From: Clostridium sp. Marseille-Q2269
GTDB lineage: Bacteria; Bacillota; Clostridia; Clostridiales; Clostridiaceae
DNA length: 64,000 nucleotides
Direction of reading: 5' to 3'
NCBI RefSeq assembly: GCF_943736985.1
Contig: NZ_CALSFS010000001.1
Span: forward strand, 558,001 to 622,000
Numbering within the stretch: position 1 is the stretch's first letter; every line of letters starts with the position of its first letter. A program made the translations under genes and the position numbers. The notes under the pieces were generated by a model. That model was not told the origin of the DNA. It saw only the letters and a program-made list of their open reading frames with translations, and did not search any database. Below are positions 54,120-63,922 of this stretch, piece by piece.

Positions 54120-55565
54120 CTACATGGCACTATCATATATTTCTGGAAATTCAATCTTTACATTTTGCCCTATATTTTTAGCATATATTTCCTTAGAATT
54201 CTCATTTTCTTTTACCTTTTTAGATGGAAGCTCAAATATTATTTCTGTTCCCTTATTTTCTTTGCTATACATATCAATATTCCCTTCATGCATATCAATT
54301 ATTGACTTAACCAGTGCAAGACCTATGCCACTACTACAAGTGGTTAAATCATATTCTTTTTTATTTGATTGCACAAATCTATTAAATACATTCTCTTGTA
54401 TATTTTCTGGTATTCCTATACCATTATCTTTAACAGAAACAAGAACCTTGTCTTGCTTATCTTGTACATTAACTTGAATATTTCCTCTTCCATCCTTTTT
54501 ATACTTAACTGCGTTAGATATAAGATTTAGCACAACCCTTTCTATCATATCTTTATCACAAGCTATAATTTTTTCTTCCACATCTGTATCAAATATTATA
54601 TCCATATCATTATTTTCTACATATGAAGAAACAGATGTAACTATATCTTCAACTAAATTTACTATATTATTATTGCTTAATTTTATCTTACAACAACCTG
54701 ATTCAATCTTATTAGTATTAACTATATTATTTACAAGTCTTAAGAGCCTGTAACAATTTTGTTTTATTACTCCAATGTATTTTTCAATAGTCTCTATTCT
54801 TTTATTATTTAAAGCCATATTCATAACTTGAATAGCTGAATATATAATATTTATAGGTGTTTTTAAATCATGAGATATATTAGCATAAAATTCAGCTCTT
54901 TCTCTATGTTCCATTTTATTTTTTTCTAATTCTTCATATAGTCTTTTATTTTCTTCTAATAAGGAATTATTTTTTACAGATATACATATAAAATCTTCAT
55001 CATTTAATCTTAAAGGAAAGCATTTCACATCTATTTGTAATGTTTTGCCATTTTTCAGCATAATCTTTTCATTTCTATAGCTAACTCCATTAGAATTTTG
55101 GTTATATTTTTTAACATTATCTAATTTTAATAGTCCATCTTTATAAAATTTTTCTTCTAAATAATCATATATATTTATATTATTAAAATTTATATCATCT
55201 TTAATTTTTATAAATTTTTTAGCCTCATCATTCATAAAGTAGATTTTTTCATCCTTTAATAATATTATAGGTGAAATTATATTATTAATAAGACTTTTAT
55301 ATATTTTGGTTCTATTGTTATATTCATTATTAAGTTTACATTTGTATTTTTTCATATTTTTACTGGATATTCCCCATAAAATATTATTAAGCGCTATACC
55401 CTCTATCATTCCAACGTTAAGAATACATAAAGATTTCAAATCTCTCTTAAAACAATATAAATAAATACAAATAATTACTACGGTTATTAATATGCACTTT
55501 ATGGATAAAAATCGTGTAATAAATTCCTGCTCTCCTCTAATAATACCAGTATTTATACTTTCCAT
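54120..55565 (-). CDS. Orphan PAS-containing sensor histidine kinase
   Basis: A 481-aa kinase. One clear N-terminal membrane helix (CILITVVIICIYLYCF), possibly a second weaker one (CILNVGMIEGIALNNILWGI), a PAS-like domain at about 90-200 (IISPIILLKDEKIYFMNDEA), then HisKA with FYANISHDLKTPINIIYSAI (phospho-His) and HATPase with VLNLISNAVKYKKDG, VKDNGIGIPENI and SGIGLALVKSI. No response regulator gene is adjacent. AGGAGAGTGGAGAA precedes the ATG. Stand-alone sensor kinases with this layout often feed Spo0A or multi-input networks in clostridia; that is only a suggestion. Confidence 0.9.
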   Translation of the reverse strand: MESINTGIIRGEQEFITRFLSIKCILITVVIICIYLYCFKRDLKSLCILNVGMIEGIALNNILWGISSKNMKKYKCKLNNEYNNRTKIYKSLINNIISPIILLKDEKIYFMNDEAKKFIKIKDDINFNNINIYDYLEEKFYKDGLLKLDNVKKYNQNSNGVSYRNEKIMLKNGKTLQIDVKCFPLRLNDEDFICISVKNNSLLEENKRLYEELEKNKMEHRERAEFYANISHDLKTPINIIYSAIQVMNMALNNKRIETIEKYIGVIKQNCYRLLRLVNNIVNTNKIESGCCKIKLSNNNIVNLVEDIVTSVSSYVENNDMDIIFDTDVEEKIIACDKDMIERVVLNLISNAVKYKKDGRGNIQVNVQDKQDKVLVSVKDNGIGIPENIQENVFNRFVQSNKKEYDLTTCSSGIGLALVKSIIDMHEGNIDMYSKENKGTEIIFELPSKKVKENENSKEIYAKNIGQNVKIEFPEIYDSAM

Positions 55566-55707
55566 TTCTCCACTCTCCTTTTAATATATCCATAACCTTA
55601 ATACTATATATATATAATTCAACTTTTTCTATAATTTTCCTTTTATATCCTTTAAAATTTAAAATTAATTAACATTTTGTTTCTAATTTATTAATTATCT
55701 AAAAAAT

Positions 55708-55733
55708 TAAAGACAAGAGCTTTTAACTCTTGC
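55708..55733 (-). terminator. Terminator after the CBS-domain gene
   Basis: The stem GGCAAGAG / CTCTTGTC with loop TTAAAAG is followed by TTTAATTTTTT on the minus strand. Confidence 0.8.
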
Positions 55734-55751
55734 CTTCTTCTATTATAATAT

Positions 55752-56174
55752 TTATTTATTATTATATTTCTTGCCCTTAATAAAATCATAACAATAATTT
55801 ATAATTTGACTTCTTTTTATTATTCCTATGAATATGTAATTATCATCTACTACAGGTACAAAATTCTGATTTATTGATAAAGATATTAAATCCTCTATTT
55901 CAGCATCAATATGAGCAGGTTTATTGTATGTATATCTAGGAACATCCTTTAAATTTATTTTATTGGTATCATTAAACTTTAAACTTGGAGTATTTTTAAT
56001 CTTCCATAACAAATCCCCTTCAGTTAAAGTTCCTACATATTTACCCTGATCATCTATCAGTGGAATAGCTGTATATCTATGATATTCCATTCTTTCTAGA
56101 GCTTTTCTCATTGTACTATTTTCATTTTCATAAATTACATCTAATTTAGGTGTAAGAAAAAACGCTATATTCAT
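55752..56174 (-). CDS. CBS-domain pair protein
   Basis: A 140-aa protein made of two CBS domains: MRKALERMEYHRYTAIPLIDDQGKYVGTLTEGDLL (first) and IDAEIEDLISLSINQNFVPVVDDNYIFIGIIKRSQII (second). No other domain is attached. CBS pairs bind adenine nucleotides or similar ligands and regulate partner proteins. The N-terminus MNIAFFLTPKLDVIYE is typical of the YkuL/CbpB-like single-pair type, which in some Firmicutes binds c-di-AMP; that assignment is uncertain. GGAAGGAATATAT precedes the ATG. Confidence 0.88.
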   Translation of the reverse strand: MNIAFFLTPKLDVIYENENSTMRKALERMEYHRYTAIPLIDDQGKYVGTLTEGDLLWKIKNTPSLKFNDTNKINLKDVPRYTYNKPAHIDAEIEDLISLSINQNFVPVVDDNYIFIGIIKRSQIINYCYDFIKGKKYNNK

Positions 56175-56451
56175 TATATATTCCTTCCTATAATTGGATT
56201 TTTATATAAGAAATATATTCCCCCCTTTAAAGTATTATAAAAGTATCTTTATAAGATTTCGATATATAATAAAAAAATCCTATATAATAATACTATATTC
56301 ATTAAAATTTAATAAATCAATAAATTTTTTTCTTAATTTTCTAAAACATTTATAATAAAACAATTTAAATGTAAAATATTATATTATACATATTTTATGT
56401 AGTATAATATAATAAAGAAATTCTTATATATAAACTAAGGAGGCAAGTCTT

Positions 56452-57435
56452 TTGAAAGAAGCCATAATAAACATATTAAAAAACAGTTCTCATACGTTTA
56501 TATCCGGACAATATATTAGTGATAAATTAGGTGTTTCAAGAACAGCAATCTGGAAATATATAAATGCACTAAAAAAAGAAGGTTATAATATAGAATCCGC
56601 ATCAAAAAAAGGCTATAGATTAATTTCTTCTCCCGATATTTTAACCTTTGAAGAAATTACAGGGTTATTAAAAACTAAATTTATAGGCCATAATATTATG
56701 CATTTTGATTCTATTAATTCTACTAATGATAAAGCAAAAAAAATAGCATCCTCTGAAAAGGATGGAACTGTAATAATATCCGAGGAGCAAACTCTAGGTA
56801 AAGGACGATTAGGAAGAACTTGGTCATCTTCTAAATTTAAAGGTATATATATGTCTATCATATTAAAACCTGACATAAATACACTAGATGTTCCTAAAAT
56901 AACTCAAGTAGCTGCTGCTGCAGTAGTAACGGCACTAAACAATAATAATATCAAATCTTATATAAAATGGCCTAATGATATCATAGTAAAAGATAAAAAA
57001 ATCTGTGGTATCTTAACTGAAATGAGTGGAGAAATAAGTAAGATAAACTATGTAGTAATCGGTATGGGGGTAAATGTAAATTCTGATAAAGAAGATTTAC
57101 CAAAAGACTTACTTTTCAAAGCCTCATCTTTAAAAATAGAAACAGGCAGAGAACTTAAAAGAAATGTTCTAGTTGCAGATATAATAAATAACTTTGAAGA
57201 ACTATATACAGAACTTATAGAACATAATAATATAGCTACATCTATACAAATATGTAAGGACAACTCTATACTAATAGGAAAAGAAATTAGAATAATAACT
57301 AGAAACAAAGAACGATTTGGAAAAGCTGTAGGCTTAAACTCTAATGGTGAACTTTTAGTTCAATTTGAAGACGGGAAAATAAAACCATTAATTTCCGGAG
57401 AAATATCTGTACGAGGAATAGATGGATACATATAA
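56452..57435 (+). CDS. birA: Biotin-protein ligase / biotin operon repressor
   Basis: A 327-aa bifunctional BirA. An N-terminal winged helix (ISGQYISDKLGVSRTAIWKYI) is followed by the ligase domain with ISEEQTLGKGRLGRTWSS (ATP/biotin loop), LKPDI, KWPNDIIV (catalytic Lys) and ICGILTEM. The C-terminal SH3-like domain (about 275-327) ends in LISGEISVRG. It makes biotinyl-AMP, biotinylates carboxylases and represses biotin genes. It starts with TTG behind AGGAGG. One of three plus-strand genes here; terminates at 57492. Confidence 0.94.
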   Translation: MKEAIINILKNSSHTFISGQYISDKLGVSRTAIWKYINALKKEGYNIESASKKGYRLISSPDILTFEEITGLLKTKFIGHNIMHFDSINSTNDKAKKIASSEKDGTVIISEEQTLGKGRLGRTWSSSKFKGIYMSIILKPDINTLDVPKITQVAAAAVVTALNNNNIKSYIKWPNDIIVKDKKICGILTEMSGEISKINYVVIGMGVNVNSDKEDLPKDLLFKASSLKIETGRELKRNVLVADIINNFEELYTELIEHNNIATSIQICKDNSILIGKEIRIITRNKERFGKAVGLNSNGELLVQFEDGKIKPLISGEISVRGIDGYI

Positions 57436-57491
57436 GTAAATAACACTCCTAAAAACAAGTAAAGTCTTGTATACCTTACTGATACATATGA

Positions 57492-57532
57492 AAGTATGAA
57501 AAGTAACTCAGTTTATTTGAGTGCTTTTCATA
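57492..57532. terminator. Bidirectional terminator between birA and the acetyltransferase
   Basis: The stem GTATGAAAAG-ACTCA / TTGAGT-CTTTTCATAC with a short loop lies between convergent genes. Confidence 0.8.
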
Positions 57533-57540
57533 CCACATAT

Positions 57541-58083
57541 CTATATTTTTTTATTTTTCCAATGAGCTTTTGAAATAGACATTTCATATAAATTCCAATA
57601 ATCTACGAAAGATTTACACAAATTTTTTAAAAGTTTTTCTTTTATAAACCCCACTTTTTCATAGCATCCAATAGCTCTATGATTAAAATCAAATACCCCA
57701 AGCATTATTTTTTCAAATTTAAAGTCTTCAAATCCATTTTTCAATATTTGTCTTAGGACTTCTGTGCCAATACCTTTACCTCTACATTCTTCTTCTCCAA
57801 TCAAAAATCTGCACACTTTGCCTATCTTATTATATTTATCTATTTCTCTTAACTCAATAGTACCAATTATTTTATTTGTATCACTCATTAATATTTTATA
57901 AAGAAAAATATTGGAGTTTTCTTTTTTTACATAATTAAAATAATAATTCTCAATTTGCTTAAGTGTCAAAGGATATTCATAACTACTTCCTGCCCACTGC
58001 AGCAAATAATCAGCAGACTTATTTTTATTCCACTCTACAATTTTACTTAAATCTTCCTTTTCCATATATTCAAGTTTTATCAT
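57541..58083 (-). CDS. GNAT-family N-acetyltransferase
   Basis: A 180-aa RimJ/RimL-like acetyltransferase. The acetyl-CoA site is FLIGEEECRGKGIGTEVLRQIL (R/QxxGxG/A), preceded by IGTIELREID and followed by IMLGVFDFNHRAIGCYEKVGF, the usual fourth motif. Substrate cannot be read from sequence. GAGGTGGCTAT precedes the ATG. It is distantly similar to the acetyltransferase at 62290. Confidence 0.88.
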   Translation of the reverse strand: MIKLEYMEKEDLSKIVEWNKNKSADYLLQWAGSSYEYPLTLKQIENYYFNYVKKENSNIFLYKILMSDTNKIIGTIELREIDKYNKIGKVCRFLIGEEECRGKGIGTEVLRQILKNGFEDFKFEKIMLGVFDFNHRAIGCYEKVGFIKEKLLKNLCKSFVDYWNLYEMSISKAHWKNKKI

Positions 58084-58522
58084 ATAGCCACCTCAAAATC
58101 AAATATTTTAATATAATTATAAATCATTACCCTAGGTAAGTTCCAACATTAACTCATAAATTTATAACTGAAAGAAAGTATATCAAATAAATCTTTTTAT
58201 ATCACATAATATAAAAAGAATATTATAAATATTTTGTTTTTATTAAATTTTCTAAAATTTTTTATTGACTTTTTGTGAATGTAAACCTTGTAATAAATTT
58301 AAATCCAATTTATCCCCACACTGGTAATTACGTTATAATGTTATTATATATAGAAATATTTATGTTAACTTTAACAAAATTAAATTAATTTTACTCTCTC
58401 TAAATTTAAAATAGTGTTTTTATAAATATCCGTATATATTACTTTATAACAATTGATAATTACCTTATGACGTCATTATACTGTACTCAAATTAAAACTA
58501 ATTATCTTAGGAGGTATTCATT
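58084..58522. other. Upstream region of the surface glycosidase gene
   Basis: About 440 nt between divergent genes. It contains a TATAAT box near 58333 and an 8-nt palindrome TGACGTCA at about 58468-58475, 50 nt before the start. No other gene is seen. Confidence 0.4.
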
Positions 58523-61500
58523 ATGTTTAAAAGGTCTTCTGCATACAAAAAGGCTATATGTACTGTAGTTCTTTCTGTAATGCTACAATCTTCTTTCTCA
58601 GGTTTTATAAATACTGTTAAAGCCTTTGATTCTCCACTTACAACAACTATATCAACGGGAAATGGCCCTCAAAGCAATACTAGCCCTTCTTCAATAAAAT
58701 TTCCTGGTACGATTTCTCCTGGAGAAGCTTTAGCATCAGTCAATGAAAATCGATTTGCTTTAGAAAACAGAGGCTTAAAAATAAACTTTTCTAAAGATGC
58801 TAATGGATTATATGGAATGGACTATTTCAAAAATAAATTGACTAATGAAAACTACAATATAAAAATTAATAAATTATTTTCAATAGCTCTTAATGCTAGC
58901 ACAACAATTTCACAAGGTGACATGACTATTAAAAACAAATCTAAATTAATAAATTTAAAAGAGCAACCTGATTCTATAAGACTTTCCGATAGAGATTCTG
59001 GTAAAAAGGTTTCTACTACATTTACCTACTCAAAAAATGGAATATCCTTTGATTTAGAATGGAATGTAATATTAAGAAATAATTCAAATAATATAAAACA
59101 AGAATTCATAATAAAATGTACCTCTGGAACATTAGATGCTAATTCTATCAAATTAGTAGATTATACAATAAACACTTCTGGTGCTACTCCAGTAAAAGAT
59201 GGTACTGATGATGGGTCACCGGTAACAGCTAAAGATATTTTTGTAGGTTTAGAAAATCCACTTTCAAAAATTAATGTTTCTGGAAATAATGCAGAAATAA
59301 GTATTCCTACTGCAATACCTATAAAAACTAATGAATCTAGATCATTTACTACAGGCATTGGTGTTTCCCCTTCTGGACAAATTAAAAGAGCATTTAGATA
59401 CTACTTAGAGCGTGAAAGAATGCATTATAGAAGACCTCAACTTATGTATAATACTTTGGTGGACTTTCCGTTCAAATGATTATGCTAATCCACCAACTGA
59501 AGCTCAGCTTAACGCTAACATAAATATGTATGGTAAAAATTTAAAAGACAGAGGTGTAAAGGTTAACTTTTACCAAATAGATGATGGCTGGGATAATGTA
59601 GATGGAAACCCTGTTTGGAGTTTTAATCACAAATCTTTACCTAATGAATTTAAAGAATTAAAAAACACTGCCAATGAATACAGTGGAAACTTAGGAGTAT
59701 GGATGTCCCCATTCGGAGGATACAGTGGTCAAGAGAGAAGAATAAATGCAAATATACAAAATTATCAAATAACATCTTCTGGCTTTACCCTTGGAGATGA
59801 AAGATATTTTAATAGATTCCGCGATCAAACTATAAATATGATAAAAAATCAGGGAGTTAATGCATTTAAATTTGATGGTGTTGGAGTTGGTCTTAGACAA
59901 AACGGCGCTCCTAATTCATACTTAAAAGAGTATGAAAGCTTGTTAAACTTACTTTCAGAACTTAGAACAGTAAGTCCTGATGTGTATATATACTGCACTG
60001 TAGGTACATGGGCATCTCCTTATTGGTTATGGTACTGTGATAGTGTATGGAGAGATGAAGAAGATCAAGGACTATCTGGAGAAAGTAAATATCCAGGCAA
60101 TAAAGATAGTAAAGGTTTTGATGACAGGGAAAGATGGATTACCTATAGAGACTCTGCTATTCGCAAACATAATGCCATTGAAAATCCATTTATGACTATC
60201 AACGAACTAATGACCCATGGTTTTACTTATTCAACATATTCTAACTATGTATTTAATAATGATTTAACTAATGCTGACGTAAAAAACTCTATATTAAATG
60301 ATATGAAAATGTTATTTGCTTTAGGTGGGTCTTTAGAAGAACTTCATATTCAAAAAGATCAAATGGATGGATTAAATAATGATTAGAAAAACTTCATTTG
60401 GGACAACTTAGCTAAAAACATAAAATGGGCCCAATCTAACTTTAGCCTTTTATCTGATAATCAATGGGTTGGTGGAGAACCTGATAAAGGAGAAGTTTAT
60501 GGTTTTGCTTCCTGGTCAAAAGATAAAGCTATTTTATCTTTAAGAAATCCTTCTGCAACACAAAAGACCTTCACTATTAATCCAGAGAAAGTATTTAATC
60601 TACCTTCTCAACAAGCTAAGACTTATGTGTTTAATGAAAGAGATAACCAGTATAAGCAATTAGTAATACCTCACGGTTCTTCTCAAACTATAACCTTAAA
60701 ACCATTTGAAGTTTTAATATTTGAGGGAAAAAATATTGATATTAATCAAACAGTTCCCGTGAAAAATTCTAGTGTTAATTTAGAAAGACTTGGTGGATAT
60801 GATAGATACGAAACTTCATCATCTGTAGTTAAAAACGGTTGGCAAAAAGCTAGTTCTGCTGTTATAGCTTCTGGAGAAGATTTCGCTGATGCTTTATCTG
60901 CTACACCTCTAGCAAGAAGTAAGAATGCTCCAATTTTATTAACAGAAAAGAATAGTTTAAGACATGATTCCATACAAATATTAAAAGACCTAAAAGTATC
61001 TGATGTAACTATTATTGGTGGTACTGGTGTTGTTTCCGCTAATATACAAAAACAATTAACTGATCTTGGAATAAAAGTTAACCGTATAGGAGGCCAAAAT
61101 AGATATGAAACATCATCAAAAATTGCTAATATTATAGGAATTGAAAACGGTGTTGTATTAGCTTCTGGGGAAGGTTTTGCTGATGCCTTATCTATAGCTT
61201 CCATAGCAGCTAAAAATAAAATGCCAATTTTATTGACCACTAAAAATTCTTTACCTAACGAAACACAATCAATATTAAAAAAGAAAAGCATATCTAGGTC
61301 TTATGTTATTGGAGATACTGGTGTTGTAAGTAATAAAGTTGCTTCCATTCTTCCTAATGCTAAAAGATTAGGGGGAAAAGATAGATATGAAACAAATATT
61401 AAGATATTAAATGAATTTAAATCTGAGTTAGATGAAGATACTTTATTTGTAGCATCTGGAAATTGTTTTGCCGATGCTTTATCTGGCTCTTCATTTGCAG

Positions 61501-61673
61501 CAAAATCAAGTTCTCCAGTAGTACTGATTAATGATCCTATTTCTCAATCAAGCAAAAACTTCTTACAAAATCAATCTATAAAAAATTTAAAATTGCTAGG
61601 TGGTAGAGGTGTTATATCTGATACAATAGGAAATTTAATACAGAAATTAATTAAAAGTGGTAACAAAAAATAA
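58523..61673 (+). pseudogene. Cell-wall-anchored GH-D-type glycosidase with three CWB2 repeats, disrupted
   Basis: Reading through one frameshift and one stop gives a secreted protein of about 1050 aa. A signal peptide ends near VKAFDS, then comes a beta-rich domain and a clan GH-D (GH36/GH27-like) barrel with YQIDDGWD and AFKFDGVG (nucleophile Asp). A small C-terminal beta domain follows, then three cell-wall-binding type 2 repeats, each with RYETS/RYETN and FADALS motifs. The shift is one extra T in ACTTTGGTGG (59455-59457); removing it restores MYNTWWTFRSNDYA. A TAG at 60384-60386 interrupts the frame near GLNND. The start has AGGAGGTATTCATT. CWB2 repeats bind secondary wall polymers in clostridial S-layers. 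Likely substrates are alpha-galactosides or mucin-type glycans. Confidence 0.87.
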
Positions 61674-61675
61674 TA

Positions 61676-61730
61676 ATTAAATTTAAAAGAGCTATCGGTA
61701 ATGCTACTAGTAGCTCTTTTAAATTTAATC
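61676..61730 (+). terminator. Terminator after the glycosidase gene
   Basis: The stem AATTTAAAAGAGCTA / TAGCTCTTTTAAATT is followed by T-containing AT-rich sequence, directly after the stop at 61673. It can also serve the minus-strand gene at 61771. Confidence 0.8.
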
Positions 61731-61770
61731 ATAACTTATATCGCTAATCAGTGTAGATAATATTAATCTA

Positions 61771-61917
61771 TTAATAAATGATACTATTGTCAATGATGAT
61801 TTTAACAAGTACACCTATTTGTTGTAAAATACTATTTATATTTTTAGATTTTTCTGAAAATTGTTTGAAATATCCTATTATAATTCCTATAAATAAAAAT
61901 AATAATATAGCCCACAT
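61771..61917 (-). CDS. Small membrane protein, 48 aa, LysO N-terminus-like
   Basis: The frame starts MWAILLFLFIGIIIGYFKQF and ends VKIIIDNSIIY. TTAGGGGGAGATTTT lies before the ATG. It has one strong membrane helix. The first 35 residues (with FSEKSKNINSILQQIG) resemble the beginning of the LysO/DUF340 lysine exporter family, which is normally longer, so this could be a truncated remnant or an independent short peptide. It follows the thioredoxin-like gene by 39 nt on the same strand. Confidence 0.6.
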   Translation of the reverse strand: MWAILLFLFIGIIIGYFKQFSEKSKNINSILQQIGVLVKIIIDNSIIY

Positions 61918-61956
61918 AAAATCTCCCCCTAAAAAATTAGTAACCTATTTAGGCTA

Positions 61957-62280
61957 CTAATTATATAAATTATAATATCTTTTTATTCTTTGTTCAAATT
62001 CTACAAGACTTATATATCTGCCTTCCCTTAACACTTCTTTTCCATCTATATAAAATAAAGTAGTTGGAACAGTGAATACATTATATTCCCCAGATACATC
62101 TTGAAGAGTATCTATATTTATATGAAAAGCTTTTATATTATATTTTTTTGCAATAGTGATTATCTTATCTTTAAGTATAGTACAAACACTACATTTATCA
62201 TTTGATGAGAAATATATTAATACCATAGAGTTTTCTCTTATTATATTCTGTACATAACTCATATTATTTATATTTTCCAT
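61957..62280 (-). CDS. Thioredoxin-like protein
   Basis: A 107-aa thioredoxin fold. The redox motif is CSVC in FSSNDKCSVCTILKDKI, unlike the usual CGPC, and the cis-Pro is in FTVPTTLFYIDGKEV. No signal peptide. Members with such motifs reduce disulfides or act in peroxide defence. The exact start is uncertain, since the GAGGTAG upstream is far away and a second ATG lies six codons in. Adjacent genes are an acetyltransferase and a small membrane protein. Confidence 0.85.
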   Translation of the reverse strand: MENINNMSYVQNIIRENSMVLIYFSSNDKCSVCTILKDKIITIAKKYNIKAFHINIDTLQDVSGEYNVFTVPTTLFYIDGKEVLREGRYISLVEFEQRIKRYYNLYN

Positions 62281-62289
62281 AGTAATATA

Positions 62290-62841
62290 CTACCTCAAGC
62301 TTTCCCATTCTCTTCTTAAAATTCCGTACATATAAAGATCATATCTTTTACCATCTCTATGGATAAATTCTCTATATACACCTTCTCTTTTAAAACCCAT
62401 TTTTTCATAGAGCCTTATAGCTCTGTGATTATACTCCAAAACAGTTAAATGTATTCTATGAAGATTTAGCTCTTTAAAAGCAAAATCTAAAATTAATTCC
62501 ATAACCTGACTTCCATATCCTTTACCTCTAGCTTCTTCTGCTCCAAATCCTATATAAAAAATAGCAGTTCCGTTATTCCACAATATGTCTTCAAGTCCTG
62601 TTACACCTATTATTTTATCATCTTTTATATTTCTTATAGCAAATATATAACCGCACTGTGTTTTATAGGCATCTTTTATAATATTCTCTACTTGCTCTTT
62701 ATTTTTAGGAAAAGCAGATACCATATCATAATATCTTAAAAAATTCACATCTCTATACCAAGAAGCTATGGTTTCTATATCTTCTTTTTCAATAGCTGTA
62801 AGCTTTAGTTCCTTTCCATTTAAAAGAGGCTCTATAATCAT
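62290..62841 (-). CDS. GNAT-family N-acetyltransferase (RimJ/RimL-like)
   Basis: A 183-aa acetyltransferase. FYIGFGAEEARGKGYGSQVMELIL is the acetyl-CoA loop, and RIHLTVLEYNHRAIRLYEKMGFKREG closes the fold, followed by FIHRDGKRYDLYMYGIL, typical of RimJ-like and spermidine acetyltransferase-like members. AAAGGA is best spaced for the ATG used; one three codons earlier abuts it. It lies between the DUF2156 and thioredoxin-like genes, spaced by 9 to 23 nt, so these form one operon. Confidence 0.9.
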   Translation of the reverse strand: MIIEPLLNGKELKLTAIEKEDIETIASWYRDVNFLRYYDMVSAFPKNKEQVENIIKDAYKTQCGYIFAIRNIKDDKIIGVTGLEDILWNNGTAIFYIGFGAEEARGKGYGSQVMELILDFAFKELNLHRIHLTVLEYNHRAIRLYEKMGFKREGVYREFIHRDGKRYDLYMYGILRREWESLR

Positions 62842-62864
62842 AAGCACCATTCCTTTTTGAATTT

Positions 62865-63818
62865 TTATATAATATTTCTTTGATCTTTTTGTCTCTCATT
62901 ACATTTACAAGGTAAATTCATTGTATATTTTTTTTCAAAATCTAAAGGATAATAAGATAGTTTAGCTTTTCTTAAACCTTCCAATCCCAGATCTTGTTCT
63001 CTATTTATTATAGGCACATCACTAAAGTAGTTTTCTACAAATGCTTTATTTACAAAGGTATACGCTCCTCTAACATCCTTATTAGCCTTTTCTATGTGTA
63101 TAATAGCCATTTCATCACTAAATCTTTCTCCTATACTAAATCCTGCTATTTCTCCATCTATATATATGGCCATTCCCTTTAATCCTAAAGCATCCATGTT
63201 ATAACACATATCTCTTATACTTTGAAGTTCATACAATAAATGTTTATCTTTTGTATCATTCTTTTCATACCATAGCTCTGCAATTCTTAAACTATCTTCT
63301 ATAACTCCTTCTTCTTTAAAGTCCTTTATGCAATAATCATAATTCTTAATAAAATAGTTATAATGATTTTTTTTACCATGAAGCTTTTTCCCCGATAAGC
63401 TTATAAGTTTTTTACTTTCATATAAATAATCAAAATTATCTCGATCCTCTTCTATAACTATATTGCTATATATGGATTCATCTTTATATAATTTTTTCAA
63501 TTCTTCAACAAAATCCTGTCTTAAATCTTCAAATAAATTTTTCATACACTTTTCTTTTTTATAATCTAATAAAGTTTCTATTATATCTTTTAGATTTTCT
63601 TTATTATAACCTAAAGGCTGCATAAAATGATATTCATCTTTAAAATCCTTTTTTTTAATAATAAGAGCTCCTTTATATATGGTGTATTTTATATCCAAAG
63701 CTTTTCTCCAAATATATAAAGTTGTGAAAGAATACTCGCAGTTTAAAAAATTATATGGTTTTATATAACTCTCAAACAGTTCCTTATCCTTAATAGTCAA
63801 TCTCTTAAAATTTAACAC
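62865..63818 (-). CDS. DUF2156 / phosphatidylglycerol lysyltransferase-type acyltransferase domain protein
   Basis: A 317-aa soluble protein with two GNAT-like folds, the DUF2156 type. YNFLNCEYSFTTLYIWR in the first half and KLISLSGKKLHGKKNHYNYFIKNY, the highly conserved family core, are clear. AIYIDGEIAGFSIGERFSDEMAIIHIEKANKDVRGAY and INREQDLGLEGLRKAKLSYYP close it. Relatives transfer aminoacyl groups from tRNA to lipids or peptides, but this form has no membrane domain and its substrate is unknown. GTG start with GAGGGGATATT. Confidence 0.88.
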   Translation of the reverse strand: MLNFKRLTIKDKELFESYIKPYNFLNCEYSFTTLYIWRKALDIKYTIYKGALIIKKKDFKDEYHFMQPLGYNKENLKDIIETLLDYKKEKCMKNLFEDLRQDFVEELKKLYKDESIYSNIVIEEDRDNFDYLYESKKLISLSGKKLHGKKNHYNYFIKNYDYCIKDFKEEGVIEDSLRIAELWYEKNDTKDKHLLYELQSIRDMCYNMDALGLKGMAIYIDGEIAGFSIGERFSDEMAIIHIEKANKDVRGAYTFVNKAFVENYFSDVPIINREQDLGLEGLRKAKLSYYPLDFEKKYTMNLPCKCNERQKDQRNII

Positions 63819-63875
63819 AATATCCCCTCTTTTAATAAAATATTTATTTCCTAGTAACTTACTCTACTTTAATAT

Positions 63876-63922
63876 TAAAAAATAACCCTTCCAATATTTA
63901 TTATTCAATAAGAAGAGTTATC
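63876..63922 (-). terminator. Terminator of a gene beyond the right edge
   Basis: The stem ATAACTCTTC / GGAAGGGTTAT is followed by T6 on the minus strand. The transcript it ends must start to the right of the window, or it acts as an attenuator for the DUF2156 operon. Confidence 0.65.
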
